NCBI RefSeq assembly: GCF_039536325.1 | Contig: NZ_BAAAYO010000002.1 | Span: 372,001-436,000, forward strand | Reading direction: 5' to 3' | From: Paenibacillus_AB hodogayensis | GTDB lineage: Bacteria; Bacillota; Bacilli; Paenibacillales; NBRC-103111 | DNA: 64,000 nt | Shown here: one piece after another, positions 1 to 8,372 of the stretch | How the letters are laid out: each line of letters starts with the position of its first letter | How positions within the stretch are numbered: the first letter of the stretch is position 1 | Notes under the pieces: model-generated | What the model saw: only the letters and a program-made list of their open reading frames with translations | Databases searched by the model: none | Told to the model about the DNA's origin: nothing | Made by a program: the position numbers and the translations under genes

Positions 1-1098
1 GCCGGCGACCGTCGCCACCTTGCCTTCCCGCAGCAGACGTTCGCAAAACTCGTCGGAGGAAAGACCCGTCTGCTTGATCGAAGGAAACACGTAGAACGCG
101 CCCTGAGGCTCATGGCATTCCAAGCCGATATCGCGGAATCCTTTGACGACAAGCCGACGCCGCTGGTTGTAGGACTCGACCATCCGGTCCTTCTCATCCA
201 TTCCCTTGGTCAGTGCCTCGTGGGCGGCAACCTGACCCATGACGGGAGCGCACATGACGGTATATTGGTGAATTTTCAGCATGGCGGAAATCAGATCGGG
301 ATGACCGCAGGCATAGCCCATGCGCCAGCCGGTCATGGCGAACGCTTTGGAGAAGCCGCTTACGAGTATCGTCCGTTCTTTCATACCGGGCAGGGACGCA
401 ATCGACACGTGTTTCGTGCCGTAGGTCAGCTCGGCGTAGATTTCGTCAGATATGACGAGCAGATCGTGCTCCACGGCGATCTTCGCAATCGGCAGCAGAT
501 CGTCGTAGCTCATAATACCGCCTGTCGGGTTGCTCGGGTAGCACAGGATCAGCACCTTCGAGCGGGGCGTCAGCTTGGCGCGCAGCGCCTCCGGCGTCAG
601 CCGGAAGTTGTCCTTGGCGAACGTCTCGATGCCGACCGCTACGCCGCCAGAGATCGAGGTGATCGGCGCATAAGGAATATAGCAAGGCTCGGGCACGAGC
701 ACTTCGTCGCCGGGACAGATGAACGAACGCAGCGCCAGGTCAATCGCCTCGCTGCCGCCAATCGTTACCAGGATCTCGTTTCTCGGCTCGTATTTTACAT
801 CAAACTGGGTGTACAAATATTCGGCGATCGCTTCCCGCAGCTCCGGCAGTCCGGCGTTCGGGGTGTAGGTCGTACGTCCCCGCTCCAGCGAAGCGACGGC
901 GGCCTCGCGCACGTGCCACGGGGTGACGAAATCCGGTTCGCCTACGCCGAGCGAGACGATTTCCTTGTTGCCGCTTGCCAAATCGAAATATTTGCGAATG
1001 CCGGATGGCGGCATGTCTCGTACGAGCGGGTTCAAATAGCGCGTCATTGAAGTGGAATCGTTGACCGATCCTGTCTGAAGTTGTTCCTGTTTCATCAT
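1..1098 (-). CDS. Class I/II aminotransferase, PLP-dependent (3' end cut by window edge)
   Basis: Fold-type I PLP aminotransferase, probably acting on an amino acid or N-acetyl-diaminopimelate-like substrate; the exact substrate cannot be read. Seen: a GVGEPDF substrate-loop motif near residue 48 and the PLP-lysine motif SGFSKAFAMTGWR with Lys at about residue 251. The reading frame is open to base 1 and the last visible residues are GKVATVAG, so about 30 C-terminal residues lie outside the window. The ATG at 1098 follows AAGGAAG; a second in-frame ATG is at 1095. It sits 17 bp behind the Lrp-family gene on the same strand, an arrangement common for PatA-type aminotransferases in Bacillota, so co-transcription is likely. 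Family call is solid; symbol withheld. Confidence 0.9.
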   Translation of the reverse strand, partial: MMKQEQLQTGSVNDSTSMTRYLNPLVRDMPPSGIRKYFDLASGNKEIVSLGVGEPDFVTPWHVREAAVASLERGRTTYTPNAGLPELREAIAEYLYTQFDVKYEPRNEILVTIGGSEAIDLALRSFICPGDEVLVPEPCYIPYAPITSISGGVAVGIETFAKDNFRLTPEALRAKLTPRSKVLILCYPSNPTGGIMSYDDLLPIAKIAVEHDLLVISDEIYAELTYGTKHVSIASLPGMKERTILVSGFSKAFAMTGWRMGYACGHPDLISAMLKIHQYTVMCAPVMGQVAAHEALTKGMDEKDRMVESYNQRRRLVVKGFRDIGLECHEPQGAFYVFPSIKQTGLSSDEFCERLLREGKVATVAG

Positions 1099-1115
1099 CC
1101 GAATCTTCCTTTTCT

Positions 1116-1607
1116 TTAGGGAGAAATATGCATCCGGAAATCTTCGACGTGATCTTCGAAGATGATCCCGTCCTGCTTATATTTTTTGAGTATAAAGTGC
1201 GTTTTCGTGGAAAGCACGCTCTCGATCGGCGACAACTTGCCGGAGACGAACGAAGCGACTTCCTTGAGGTTTTTGCCTTCGATCTCGACAAGCAGATCGT
1301 AAGCGCCAGACATCAAATAGACGGATTTCACTTCGGGGTGGAGATAGATGCGTTCGGCAATCGCGTCAAAGCCGCGGCCGCGCTCGGGCGTAATTTGCAC
1401 CTCGATCAGCGCGGTCACCTTCTCGTCGTCGACCTTGCTCCAGTTGACGACAGTGGCGTACTTGACGATGATATGGTCCGCCTCCATCTCCTTAATCGCT
1501 CGCCGAACCTCGTCGACATCGACGCCAAGCATCGTTGCCACGAGATCCGGGGTCCGACGAGCGTCTTCTTTCAGCAACTCAAGCACTTTCAGCTTCAATT
1601 CTTCCAT
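1116..1607 (-). CDS. Lrp/AsnC-family transcriptional regulator
   Basis: A 163-residue protein with the standard Lrp/AsnC layout. An N-terminal winged HTH (about residues 1-60, including PDLVATMLGVDVDEVRRAIK) is followed by a C-terminal ligand-sensing RAM/ACT-like domain (about 70-150, with ALIEVQITPERG and SGAYDLLVEIEG). The longer open frame reaches 1787, but the ATG at 1607 has AGGAGG eight bases upstream and gives the family's usual length, so I use it. It probably controls itself and the downstream aminotransferase in response to an amino acid. Effector unknown. Confidence 0.93.
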   Translation of the reverse strand: MEELKLKVLELLKEDARRTPDLVATMLGVDVDEVRRAIKEMEADHIIVKYATVVNWSKVDDEKVTALIEVQITPERGRGFDAIAERIYLHPEVKSVYLMSGAYDLLVEIEGKNLKEVASFVSGKLSPIESVLSTKTHFILKKYKQDGIIFEDHVEDFRMHISP

Positions 1608-1671
1608 GTCGAGTGTACCTCCTGTAAGGTTCGCGGATAATCCCCATAATCGTTGAAAAAACGTTAAAACC

Positions 1672-1699
1672 ACTATACACCAATTCACGACCGAAGCAA
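1672..1699 (-). promoter_or_regulatory. Probable sigma-A promoter of the Lrp-aminotransferase pair
   Basis: On the minus strand TTGCTT (1699-1694) and TATAGT (1677-1672) are separated by 16 bp, about 65 bp upstream of the Lrp start. The rest of the 219-bp gap up to the next gene shows no other signal. Confidence 0.5.
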
Positions 1700-1826
1700 A
1701 GCAAAATAACCCCGAAACGTCCGCGGAGCGCTTGCCGGGACGTGCTTTCGGGCGCATGGGCGCTCGATGGCTCCGGGTTTGCTCCACAGGACTTCTCGGG
1801 GCGGGTGTGCGTGGGCGCGACCGCTC

Positions 1827-2141
1827 TCAAGCTTGCTTGACCGGGGTACGGCGGCGGCGGTTCAACAGCCGGAACATCGTTCCCACAATGTCGCGGTGAC
1901 GGTAATCGGGCATGACCACGATATCGAATCGGCTTTGTCCTTCGTCTTCGGACCGGCCCTCTTCCAGAATGCGTCCGATCCCGACCAGTCTGTCGCGGTC
2001 GTAAGCTGATATGACGCGGTATTCCTCCTGCGCTTCGCCGAAAAACCGGCCAGCGTCCCACTGTCCCGTCAATCCGCTTGCTTCTATAAGTGCCGCCACC
2101 TTCGCTTTCTCCGGCAGCGTATCGTCAAATGCGATATTCAT
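1827..2141 (-). CDS. Small GNAT-family N-acetyltransferase
   Basis: A 104-residue protein. It has a GNAT core: a central strand ending in RLVGIGRILEEG (about residues 50-62), then DIVVMPDYRHRDIVGTMFRLL (about 72-92), which matches the beta4/alpha3 acetyl-CoA loop, although the usual R/Q-x-x-G-x-G/A is reduced to RHRDIVG. It resembles the short YjdJ/PA4866-like GNATs. The ATG at 2141 follows GAGAGGTG. The protein ends soon after the CoA loop, so it lacks the last strands of larger GNATs. Substrate unknown. Confidence 0.75.
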   Translation of the reverse strand: MNIAFDDTLPEKAKVAALIEASGLTGQWDAGRFFGEAQEEYRVISAYDRDRLVGIGRILEEGRSEDEGQSRFDIVVMPDYRHRDIVGTMFRLLNRRRRTPVKQA

Positions 2142-2340
2142 CGTTCATTCACCTCTCGATTAAATTATACATATCAATGCATATTTATGCAATACTACTA
2201 TCGAAAAGAACAGTTCCGCCTCATTTTCCGTACGAAAGGGCACCGTCACGTCCGCGCCTCCCTCGGCGCCGCGGATCATTGTCCTTCTATTAGGTAGTTA
2301 AGCCATTCTTGGGGTATTTGAATCAGTTTTGTTGTATGCA

Positions 2341-2406
2341 AAAAAAGTCCCCCGGCAATGGACTCCGCTTTCCGCACATTGGCGCAAAGCGGAACCCATT
2401 GCCGGG
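2341..2406 (-). terminator. Rho-independent terminator behind the 2446-3300 GNAT gene
   Basis: CCCGGCAATGG (2351-2361) pairs perfectly with CCATTGCCGGG (2396-2406), and an inner stem CCGCTTT/AAAGCGG extends it. Read on the minus strand, the hairpin is followed by a T run at 2346-2340. It occupies most of the 304-bp gap at 2142-2445; the remainder (2142-2340) is AT-rich with no gene. Confidence 0.9.
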
Positions 2407-2445
2407 CAGACCCTTTCTTAACCCGGTACGTCATGCCCGCACCGT

Positions 2446-3300
2446 TCAGTTGAATCGGTATTGAATCGAATCCTGCACCGGCTTATAACCGATTTTGGCA
2501 TAAATGCCGTTCGAGATCGGATTCGATAAATCGGTGTAGAGACAGCAAAATTGCCGCCCTTCGTCCAACATCCTCTGGCTGAGCGCCGCTACGCACGAGG
2601 TGGCGTATCCTTTGCCGCGCAGCTCGGACGGGGTGTAGACGAGGCTGAGCGCGATGCCGCTGCGCGTCGGGCGCGTTTTTTTGGCCATGCTGACCGCCTT
2701 TCCGGCATCCGTCCACAAAAACAAAGTGGAACCGGCAATCGCTTCCCGCGTTCTCGTCTTGGCTTCCTCGGCAGTCATCCGTTCCCCGACCGACTCGGCA
2801 AACTCGTGAACCCAGCCGGCGATCAGAGCAGCGTCGTCCTCTCCGGCCAGCTGCAGCCGTCCCGGACTGATCCGCACCGGGTTCACCGCATCTAGCCGGT
2901 GAACTCGCTGGTTCATTTTAACAACGGCGGTCTTGCCGGCAGCCTCCGCCCACTCCTCCGCAAACTGACGGGCGACCTCCACCGAACCGACCAGGCCCGG
3001 CACGTGCCGGTTCCACCGGACCAGGTGCGATACGGCCACGCGAACCGCTTGCGCCTGCTCCGGCCCGTTCCCGTATACGATCAAATTTATGGCATTCAGC
3101 AAAAGGACGAGCACCGGTCGTCCTCGATCGTCGTCCACACTCGCCACAAGAGGAGCGGTAGCGAGCGGACCGCTGTTCTCCTGCCGTGCCAGCGTATCGA
3201 GCAGGCCGAGCAGCAAACTGTTGGCCGCCTCGTCGCGTTCCAGCAGGTCGCCCGCTTTGTCGAGCAAGAGCCGGGCGCTGTCATACTGTTTCCATTCCAT
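2446..3300 (-). CDS. GNAT-family N-acetyltransferase, two-part
   Basis: A 284-residue protein. The C-terminal half (about residues 145-284) is a GNAT domain with SLVYTPSELRGKGYATSCV, the acetyl-CoA binding motif R-G-K-G-Y-A, followed by CCLYTDLSNPISNGIYAKIGY near the end. The N-terminal half is a helical domain of the type seen in YkkB/YobR-like GNATs of Bacillus. The ATG at 3300 follows AAGGGGGA; the open frame extends to 3345 without a better site. Substrate is not readable. Confidence 0.85.
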   Translation of the reverse strand: MEWKQYDSARLLLDKAGDLLERDEAANSLLLGLLDTLARQENSGPLATAPLVASVDDDRGRPVLVLLLNAINLIVYGNGPEQAQAVRVAVSHLVRWNRHVPGLVGSVEVARQFAEEWAEAAGKTAVVKMNQRVHRLDAVNPVRISPGRLQLAGEDDAALIAGWVHEFAESVGERMTAEEAKTRTREAIAGSTLFLWTDAGKAVSMAKKTRPTRSGIALSLVYTPSELRGKGYATSCVAALSQRMLDEGRQFCCLYTDLSNPISNGIYAKIGYKPVQDSIQYRFN

Positions 3301-3463
3301 TGATGAATGTCCCCCTTCGCTATGGGCCTGGCAACGCCGATACACCCGAATCCGATTAGTACGATTTTAGCCTTGCCGGCCTTCCCGGTCAATAGCGCAA
3401 AATGTCGATTCCGGCGCCACGCCCGACTCCTTCCGACGAACAGGCCGCCGGCTTTGGACCCTA

Positions 3464-3492
3464 TTCCCTTTGCCGCGCCCCTGTGCTATAGT
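3464..3492 (+). promoter_or_regulatory. Possible promoter of the queCDEF operon
   Basis: TTCCCT (3464-3469), a 17-bp spacer and TATAGT (3487-3492) lie about 65 bp before the preQ1 aptamer. The -35 is a poor match, so this rests on the -10 and on position. Confidence 0.4.
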
Positions 3493-3556
3493 ACGAAGGA
3501 AAACTAAAGAAGAAATCCGGAGAGGAACGTCCAGCTATACGGGACGGTACCACCGG

Positions 3557-3590
3557 GAGAGGTTCGCGAACTCCCTCGATAAAAAACTAA
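3557..3590 (+). promoter_or_regulatory. preQ1 class I riboswitch aptamer
   Basis: GAGAGGTTC, GAACTCCCTC and then ATAAAAAACTAA reproduce the preQ1-I consensus: P1/L1 stem GAGG/CCTC, the preQ1-binding C in the loop, and an A-rich tail ending in AACTAA that closes the H-type pseudoknot. It lies about 135 bp upstream of queC on the same strand, where this element is normally found. Binding of preQ1 should lower expression of the operon. Confidence 0.95.
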
Positions 3591-3633
3591 GTGAAAGCGA
3601 TGACCCCGTTCAGGTATCGTCGTTTTTGCGTTC

Positions 3634-3661
3634 GGCGCGAAGCGGCAGCACGCTTCGCGCC
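3634..3661 (+). promoter_or_regulatory. Hairpin in the riboswitch expression platform
   Basis: GGCGCGAAGCG and CGCTTCGCGCC form a perfect 11-bp stem with a GCAGCA loop, followed by GATTCTTTA, a weak T tract. It may be an imprecise terminator or a stabilising stem. A weaker second pairing (TATC...GATA, about 3679-3707) lies closer to the queC ribosome binding site GAGAGGGAG, so translational control is also possible. Confidence 0.6.
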
Positions 3662-3725
3662 GATTCTTTAGTGAAGGGTATCTCGAAGGATCTCGTTCTT
3701 CTCGATAAGAGAGGGAGATGCGTAA

Positions 3726-4400
3726 ATGAACGATTCGAAAGCCGTCGTCGTCTTCAGCGGCGGGCAAGACAGCACCACGTGCCTGTTCTGGGCGATGGAA
3801 CGGTACGCCGAAGTGGAGGCCGTGACGTTCGATTACGGCCAGCGGCATAGACGGGAGGTCGAATGTGCCTCCTCGATCGCCCGCGATTTGAAAGTCCCGC
3901 ACCGTATTATGGACCTCTCGCTGCTCGGGCAGTTGGCGCCCAATGCGCTGACCCGCAGCGATGTAGCCATCGAGGAACGGGAAGGTGCGCCGCCGACCAC
4001 CTTCGTCGACGGGCGCAACCTGCTGTTCTTGTCGTTCGCCGCCATTATGGCCAAGCAAGCGGGCGCCCGGCATATCGTAACCGGGGTATGCGAAACCGAC
4101 TTCAGCGGTTACCCGGACTGTCGGGATGTATTCGTCAAATCGCTTAACGTCACGCTCAATCTGGCCATGGACTATCCGTTTGTAATCGAAACGCCGCTGA
4201 TGTGGCTGAACAAAGCGCAGACGTGGGAGCTGGCCGACCGGCTCGGCGCCTTCGCCTTCGTGCGGGAACGCACGCTGACGTGCTACAACGGCATCGTCGC
4301 CGACGGCTGCGGACAATGTCCGGCATGCAAGCTGCGCCGGAAAGGTCTGGACGAATACGTCGCCGCGGCTTTGCCAGGACGGGAGGCCGGACTGCCATGA
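3726..4400 (+). CDS. queC: 7-cyano-7-deazaguanine (preQ0) synthase QueC
   Basis: Converts 7-carboxy-7-deazaguanine to preQ0 with ATP and ammonia in the cytoplasm, in the queuosine pathway. Seen in 224 residues: PP-loop motif SGGQDSTTC (about residues 10-18), FDYGQRH, and the C-terminal zinc site C-Y-N-G... C-G-Q-C-P-A-C (about 188-204), the standard QueC arrangement. The ATG at 3726 follows GAGAGGGAG. Its TGA overlaps the queD ATG (ATGA at 4397-4400), so the genes are translationally coupled. First gene of the preQ1-riboswitch operon. Confidence 0.97.
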   Translation: MNDSKAVVVFSGGQDSTTCLFWAMERYAEVEAVTFDYGQRHRREVECASSIARDLKVPHRIMDLSLLGQLAPNALTRSDVAIEEREGAPPTTFVDGRNLLFLSFAAIMAKQAGARHIVTGVCETDFSGYPDCRDVFVKSLNVTLNLAMDYPFVIETPLMWLNKAQTWELADRLGAFAFVRERTLTCYNGIVADGCGQCPACKLRRKGLDEYVAAALPGREAGLP

Positions 4401-4837
4401 TTCAGCAAATGTATCCCGCGATTGCGCACCGCTTCGTCTACGAGTTGAACAAGGATATGCAGTTCGCCGCGGCCCACTACGTCCCTGCGGAGCAAGCGGG
4501 CAAATGCCGGCAGCTGCACGGACATACGTACTTCGCCAATATTACGGTTGCCGGGGACGAGTTGGACGCATCCGGCTTCCTGGTTAATTTCGCCATACTG
4601 AAGCAATTGATTCACGATAGATTCGACCATTCGCTGTTAAACGACGACTCCGATCTTTTTGACGACGAACGGCCCGATCGGTTTCCCACGACCGAGGTCG
4701 TCGCCCGTACGATTTGCGAGCTGGTTCAGGCACATTTGGACGGGACGGCGAACCGCCCCCGCTGCTTGCAGGTGTATGTGCGCGAGACGCCGACCAGCTA
4801 TTGCCTATACCGGCCGAAAGACGGCGAAAGCCTGTGA
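4397..4837 (+). CDS. queD: 6-carboxy-5,6,7,8-tetrahydropterin synthase QueD
   Basis: Makes 6-carboxytetrahydropterin from 7,8-dihydroneopterin triphosphate, the first queuosine-specific step. Seen in 146 residues: zinc ligands His27, His41 and His43 (the last two in HGHTYF), catalytic Cys37 in GKCRQ, and the C-terminal ETPTSYC strand with the substrate-binding Glu. The start ATG overlaps the queC stop. Length and motif order match the Bacillus QueD family. Confidence 0.97.
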   Translation: MIQQMYPAIAHRFVYELNKDMQFAAAHYVPAEQAGKCRQLHGHTYFANITVAGDELDASGFLVNFAILKQLIHDRFDHSLLNDDSDLFDDERPDRFPTTEVVARTICELVQAHLDGTANRPRCLQVYVRETPTSYCLYRPKDGESL

Positions 4838-4899
4838 ACGGCCGCGGACAAACGAATCTGCCGACCGGCAGTCAATCGGAAGGCGGCGCTGTTGGAACG

Positions 4900-5634
4900 A
4901 TGGAAAGCGCGGCAAGGCGAATTCCGGTCATGGAACTGTTCGGTCCGACCGTGCAGGGCGAGGGGATGGTCATCGGGCGCAAAACGATGTTCGTCCGTAC
5001 CGCCGGCTGCGATTACAGCTGCGCCTGGTGCGATTCGGCGTTTACGTGGGACGGGACCGGCAAGGAAGAGATTCGCCTGATGACGGCGCGGGATATATAC
5101 GCGGAGTTGAGGGCAATCGGAGGGGACACCTTCGACCATGTGACCGTATCCGGCGGAAACCCCGCGCTGCTGCCTCAGCTGGCGGAGCTTGTCGACCTGC
5201 TTCGCGGGCAAGGCGTGACGATCGCGCTGGAAACGCAAGGCAGCCGCTGGCAGGACTGGTTTTGGCAGATCGACGAGCTGACGCTGTCGCCCAAGCCTCC
5301 CAGTTCCCGCATGTCGACGGATTGGGTGATTCTCGACTCCATCGTCGGGAACTTATTGGAGCGCAAGCGGCGGTTCAGCCTCAAGATCGTGATTTTCGAC
5401 GATGCCGACCTGCTCTACGCCGCCGAGGTCCATGAGCGTTATCCGGATGTGCCGTTCTATGTGCAAAGCGGTAACGACCGGCTGCGGGAAACCGACCCGG
5501 GACGGCTGCTGCCGTACTTGCTGGACCGGTACCGTTGGCTGGTCGAATGCGTAATCGCTCACGAACGGCTCAAGCGGGCGCATGTGCTGCCACAGCTGCA
5601 TACTTGGCTGTGGGGCAACAAGAAGGGCGTCTAG
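4900..5634 (+). CDS. queE: 7-carboxy-7-deazaguanine synthase QueE (radical SAM)
   Basis: Radical SAM enzyme that rearranges carboxytetrahydropterin to 7-carboxy-7-deazaguanine. Seen: ELFGPTVQGEG at the N-terminus, then the shortened-core cluster motif CDYSCAWC (Cys37, Cys41, Cys44; C-x3-C-x2-C), VSGGNPAL and ALETQG, as in Bacillus QueE. I take the ATG at 4900 because it gives 244 residues, the usual size for Bacillus homologues. An in-frame GTG at 4834 overlaps the queD stop and is a possible coupled start adding 22 unconserved-looking residues. Confidence 0.96.
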   Translation: MESAARRIPVMELFGPTVQGEGMVIGRKTMFVRTAGCDYSCAWCDSAFTWDGTGKEEIRLMTARDIYAELRAIGGDTFDHVTVSGGNPALLPQLAELVDLLRGQGVTIALETQGSRWQDWFWQIDELTLSPKPPSSRMSTDWVILDSIVGNLLERKRRFSLKIVIFDDADLLYAAEVHERYPDVPFYVQSGNDRLRETDPGRLLPYLLDRYRWLVECVIAHERLKRAHVLPQLHTWLWGNKKGV

Positions 5635-5701
5635 CATCCGGAAAAGCCGGGGAACCGATAGACGGTTAAGACCGTTAACCTATGAAGGAGGAATTGCTCT
5701 T

Positions 5702-6208
5702 ATGTCGGAAACACTGGGAAGAAGCGGACACGACTTACAAGACATTACATTGCTCGGCAATCAGGGCACCGATTACCGGTTTCAGTATGCGCCGGACATT
5801 TTGGAGGCGTTCGACAACAAGCATCCGGAACGGGACTATTTCGTCAAATTCAACTGCCCGGAATTTACGAGCCTTTGCCCGATGACCGGACAGCCGGATT
5901 TCGCCACCTTGTACATTTCATATATTCCCGACCGGCGCATGGTCGAAAGCAAATCGCTCAAGCTGTATTTGTTCAGCTTCCGCAATCACGGCGATTTTCA
6001 CGAAGACTGCATCAACATCATCATGAACGATCTGATCGCGTTGATGGAGCCGCGCTATATCGAGGTATGGGGCAAATTCACCCCGCGGGGCGGCATTTCC
6101 ATCGATCCTTACTGCAATTGGGGACGGCCGGGCACCAAGTACGGGCAGATGGCCGAGCACCGGCTGCTCAACCACGATCTGTATCCGGAGAAGGTCGATA
6201 ACCGGTAA
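5702..6208 (+). CDS. queF: NADPH-dependent preQ0 reductase QueF
   Basis: Reduces the nitrile of preQ0 to preQ1, the last free-base step before tRNA insertion. Unimodular Bacillus-type QueF of 168 residues: catalytic Cys59 in FTSLCPMTGQPD, general acid Asp66, and the NADPH-binding ESKSLKLY motif. The ATG at 5702 follows AAGGAGGAA (5685-5693). A short inverted repeat GGTTAA/TTAACC lies just upstream at about 5664-5680. Ends the que operon before a strong terminator. Confidence 0.97.
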   Translation: MSETLGRSGHDLQDITLLGNQGTDYRFQYAPDILEAFDNKHPERDYFVKFNCPEFTSLCPMTGQPDFATLYISYIPDRRMVESKSLKLYLFSFRNHGDFHEDCINIIMNDLIALMEPRYIEVWGKFTPRGGISIDPYCNWGRPGTKYGQMAEHRLLNHDLYPEKVDNR

Positions 6209-6219
6209 CCGCACGACAA

Positions 6220-6258
6220 AAACGGCAGACGGAAGCGTAATACGCCTCCGCGCTGCCG
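6220..6258. terminator. Bidirectional terminator between queF and a GNAT gene
   Basis: AACGGCAG...CTGCCGTT with inner pairings GGA/TCC and GCG/CGC, flanked by A-rich sequence on the left (CAAAAA) and TTTATT on the right. It separates two convergent genes. Confidence 0.85.
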
Positions 6259-6284
6259 TTTATTCGTTGTGGCGGGCCGGAGCC

Positions 6285-6734
6285 TCAGGAATCCAGCTTC
6301 AGATGAAGCAGCGGAAACGGCTTGCCGGAGCCATCGAGCTCGGACCGCCCTATTTGTTCAAAACCGTATCGCCGGTAAAAGCCGAGGGCGCCTCCGTTTT
6401 GTTCGTTGACGTCGACCGTTACCGGCTTGCCCTTCAGGGCGACGACGTGATCGAGCAAGGCTTTTCCCGTCCCTTGTCCGTGACGCTCCGGGTCGACGAA
6501 CAGCATCTCCACCTTGGCCCCGTCGAGGCCGACAAAGCCGCTCGGCTCCCCGGATTCATCCCGCGCTACCCAAATTTCCACAGAGTTCAGGGCGCCTCCC
6601 TGAACGAAGCCGTAATAGTAAGAGATGTCCTCTTCGGTCAAAAAATCATGGGTGCGTATAACCGCCCTGTGCCAAATATCCACCAACCGGTCGTGGTCCG
6701 TTTCTGCGTAGGGGCGGATTTCCATCTTGCGCAC
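6285..6734 (-). CDS. GNAT-family N-acetyltransferase, YjaB-like
   Basis: A 149-residue GNAT. RPYAETDHDRLVDIWHRAV and THDFLTEEDI near the N-terminus, the acetyl-CoA loop DPERHGQGTGKALLDH (about residues 82-97) and NGGALGFYRRYGF match the YjaB-type family. The start is taken as GTG at 6734 because AGGAGG lies exactly eight bases upstream; the ATG at 6725 would have a 17-base spacing. Substrate unknown. Confidence 0.85.
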   Translation of the reverse strand: MRKMEIRPYAETDHDRLVDIWHRAVIRTHDFLTEEDISYYYGFVQGGALNSVEIWVARDESGEPSGFVGLDGAKVEMLFVDPERHGQGTGKALLDHVVALKGKPVTVDVNEQNGGALGFYRRYGFEQIGRSELDGSGKPFPLLHLKLDS

Positions 6735-6825
6735 TTTTAAAGCCTCCTTCAGTCTTGTAGGTTGCGATGAGCTTGCCATGCTCCACAGTCTGCTGCAGCC
6801 GCTATCCGGCTGCTGAAAGCTGCGG

Positions 6826-7620
6826 TCACGGAGTGGTCTCCACCGCTTCGTATGCGCGCTTGACGATGACGATCGCCTGTTCTCTCGTGGCCGAGCCGAG
6901 CGGGTCGAACCGACCGTCGCCGACGCCGTTGACAATGCCGGCGGAAGCCGTATAGGTCACCGCTCCGACAGCCCATTCCGCCACATCCTGTGCGTCCGCA
7001 AACGGCTCGACCTGGACCGACGACGTCGGAAACCGGCCGGTCAGATGAAACGCCCGTTCGATCATGACGCTCATTTCTTGCCGGGTCACTTTCGCCGACG
7101 GAGCGAACGTATCGTCCGAGACGCCCCGAACGACGCTAAGCCCGTATGCCTTCAGCACATCGGAATCGTTCGTATCCTTGAACGGACTCGGAGAGATCGG
7201 CTGCGCTTTTTTGCCCGTAATCGCCTCCATCCATTTCACCATCAGTCCGGCGAAATGCTGGCGAGTGATCGGCTCCTGAAAGCTCCCAAGCGCCTTGTCC
7301 GTCGTCAGGCCGAGCGCAATCGCCCGCTTGATGTCCGACTTGGCCCAATCGCTCGCCCCCTCCACCGCCGAATCGGGTACATCTCCCGCCTGCGCGGAAC
7401 CAAGGCTGCCGCTCTTACCGCCCTGCGGTAAGGTTTTGACCAGATCGGGGGTCTTTACCAGATCCGGCGGCAACTGCTTCGACATGTCGGCGGCTCCACC
7501 ATAAAGGATCGGATCGGCAGCCGCCTCCTTGGCCGACACGCCGGACGGCTGCCCGCACAGCGCCAGCAAAACCATGACGGCTCCCACCGCGCCCGCTCTC
7601 CATCTTAAATCTGCAATCAT
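6826..7620 (-). CDS. Secreted S-layer homology (SLH) domain protein
   Basis: A 264-residue exported protein with a signal peptide (about residues 1-30: charged start, then VGAVMVLLALCG and VSA cut site). Three SLH repeats follow a linker. Repeat 1 (about 90-135) includes DIKRAIALGL and ITRQHFAGLM. Repeat 2 (about 145-190) includes GVSDDTFAPSAKVTRQEM. Repeat 3 (about 205-262) includes GVGDGRFDPLGSATREQA. SLH trimers bind pyruvylated secondary cell-wall polymer. There is no separate enzymatic domain, so it may be a small wall-anchored adaptor. RBS AAAGGAG is nine bases before ATG 7620. Confidence 0.9.
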   Translation of the reverse strand: MIADLRWRAGAVGAVMVLLALCGQPSGVSAKEAAADPILYGGAADMSKQLPPDLVKTPDLVKTLPQGGKSGSLGSAQAGDVPDSAVEGASDWAKSDIKRAIALGLTTDKALGSFQEPITRQHFAGLMVKWMEAITGKKAQPISPSPFKDTNDSDVLKAYGLSVVRGVSDDTFAPSAKVTRQEMSVMIERAFHLTGRFPTSSVQVEPFADAQDVAEWAVGAVTYTASAGIVNGVGDGRFDPLGSATREQAIVIVKRAYEAVETTP

Positions 7621-7734
7621 TACTCATCCGCTCCTTTGTAGTGGCCAGCCCGTTCATGTTGCCCATCTCCAAATAGCTATTGTTCCGATATGTATATTGA
7701 CGCATGCCGATCCATTTTGTTCCACCCTCCTGCT

Positions 7735-7770
7735 AAAAAAGAAAAGGGCGGCCTGGCGGCCGCACCCTTC
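7735..7770 (-). terminator. Terminator behind the 7783-8286 membrane-protein gene
   Basis: AAGGGTGCGGCC...GGCCGCCCTT reads on the minus strand as a GC-rich hairpin with small mismatches, followed by TTCTTTTTT. Confidence 0.8.
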
Positions 7771-7782
7771 CCCTAATTCGTC

Positions 7783-8286
7783 CTATTTCAGTTCCCGCTT
7801 CTTCCCGACGAGCAGCAGCGCCCCCGCCAGCAGCAGCGCAATCGCGATAACCGGCTGACCGGCCAGATGACCGAGCAGCGCCCCGGCCGAGAACACGATG
7901 AAGAACAGCAGCGACAGCACGACCAAAATGTTGATCGGAATCAGCAGCCATTTGTTGCGGCTGCCCAGCCAATAAAATTCGAACAGACCGACGGCCGCCG
8001 CCATAATAAATCCAGGCCACATGTAGCTCCAGCCGTCGAACAGCATGGCGATCTGGCAAACGATCCCCGCCGTGAGCAATATGCCGCCGGGAATGAGCAG
8101 CCCAATTCCTTTGCGACCAACCATGCGGAAATACATCCAATGAAAAAATAATCCTAACGGCATAACGAACAAACTCGGCCAGAAATAGGCGAATATCGTG
8201 CCCGGCCCCAAGTTCCCCCCGCGATCCAGAAACAGATAAGCACCAAGCAGCAGCAGAACCGCTCCCATAATGACCCTGACGTTCAT
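7783..8286 (-). CDS. LiaF/DUF5668-like integral membrane protein
   Basis: A 167-residue protein with about six hydrophobic segments: GAVLLLLGAYLFL, a pair in GTIFAYFWPSLFV, and GILLTAGIVCQI, GFIMAAAVGLFEF, ILVVLSLLFFIVF and IALLLAGALLLVG. The N-terminal ILL-GAYLFLD and WP-L motifs are typical of the membrane part of LiaF-like stress proteins. It lacks LiaF's soluble C-terminal domain. The ATG at 8286 follows GAAGGAGTT; the open frame extends to 8403 without a site. A role in envelope sensing is inference from the family. Confidence 0.75.
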   Translation of the reverse strand: MNVRVIMGAVLLLLGAYLFLDRGGNLGPGTIFAYFWPSLFVMPLGLFFHWMYFRMVGRKGIGLLIPGGILLTAGIVCQIAMLFDGWSYMWPGFIMAAAVGLFEFYWLGSRNKWLLIPINILVVLSLLFFIVFSAGALLGHLAGQPVIAIALLLAGALLLVGKKRELK

Positions 8287-8372
8287 CGGTACAACTCCTT
8301 CATTCATTCTTTGTTGCTTCCATTTTACCACAAACGAACGAAAGGAATCCTCCTGCTTCGGCGCGAATCTGG

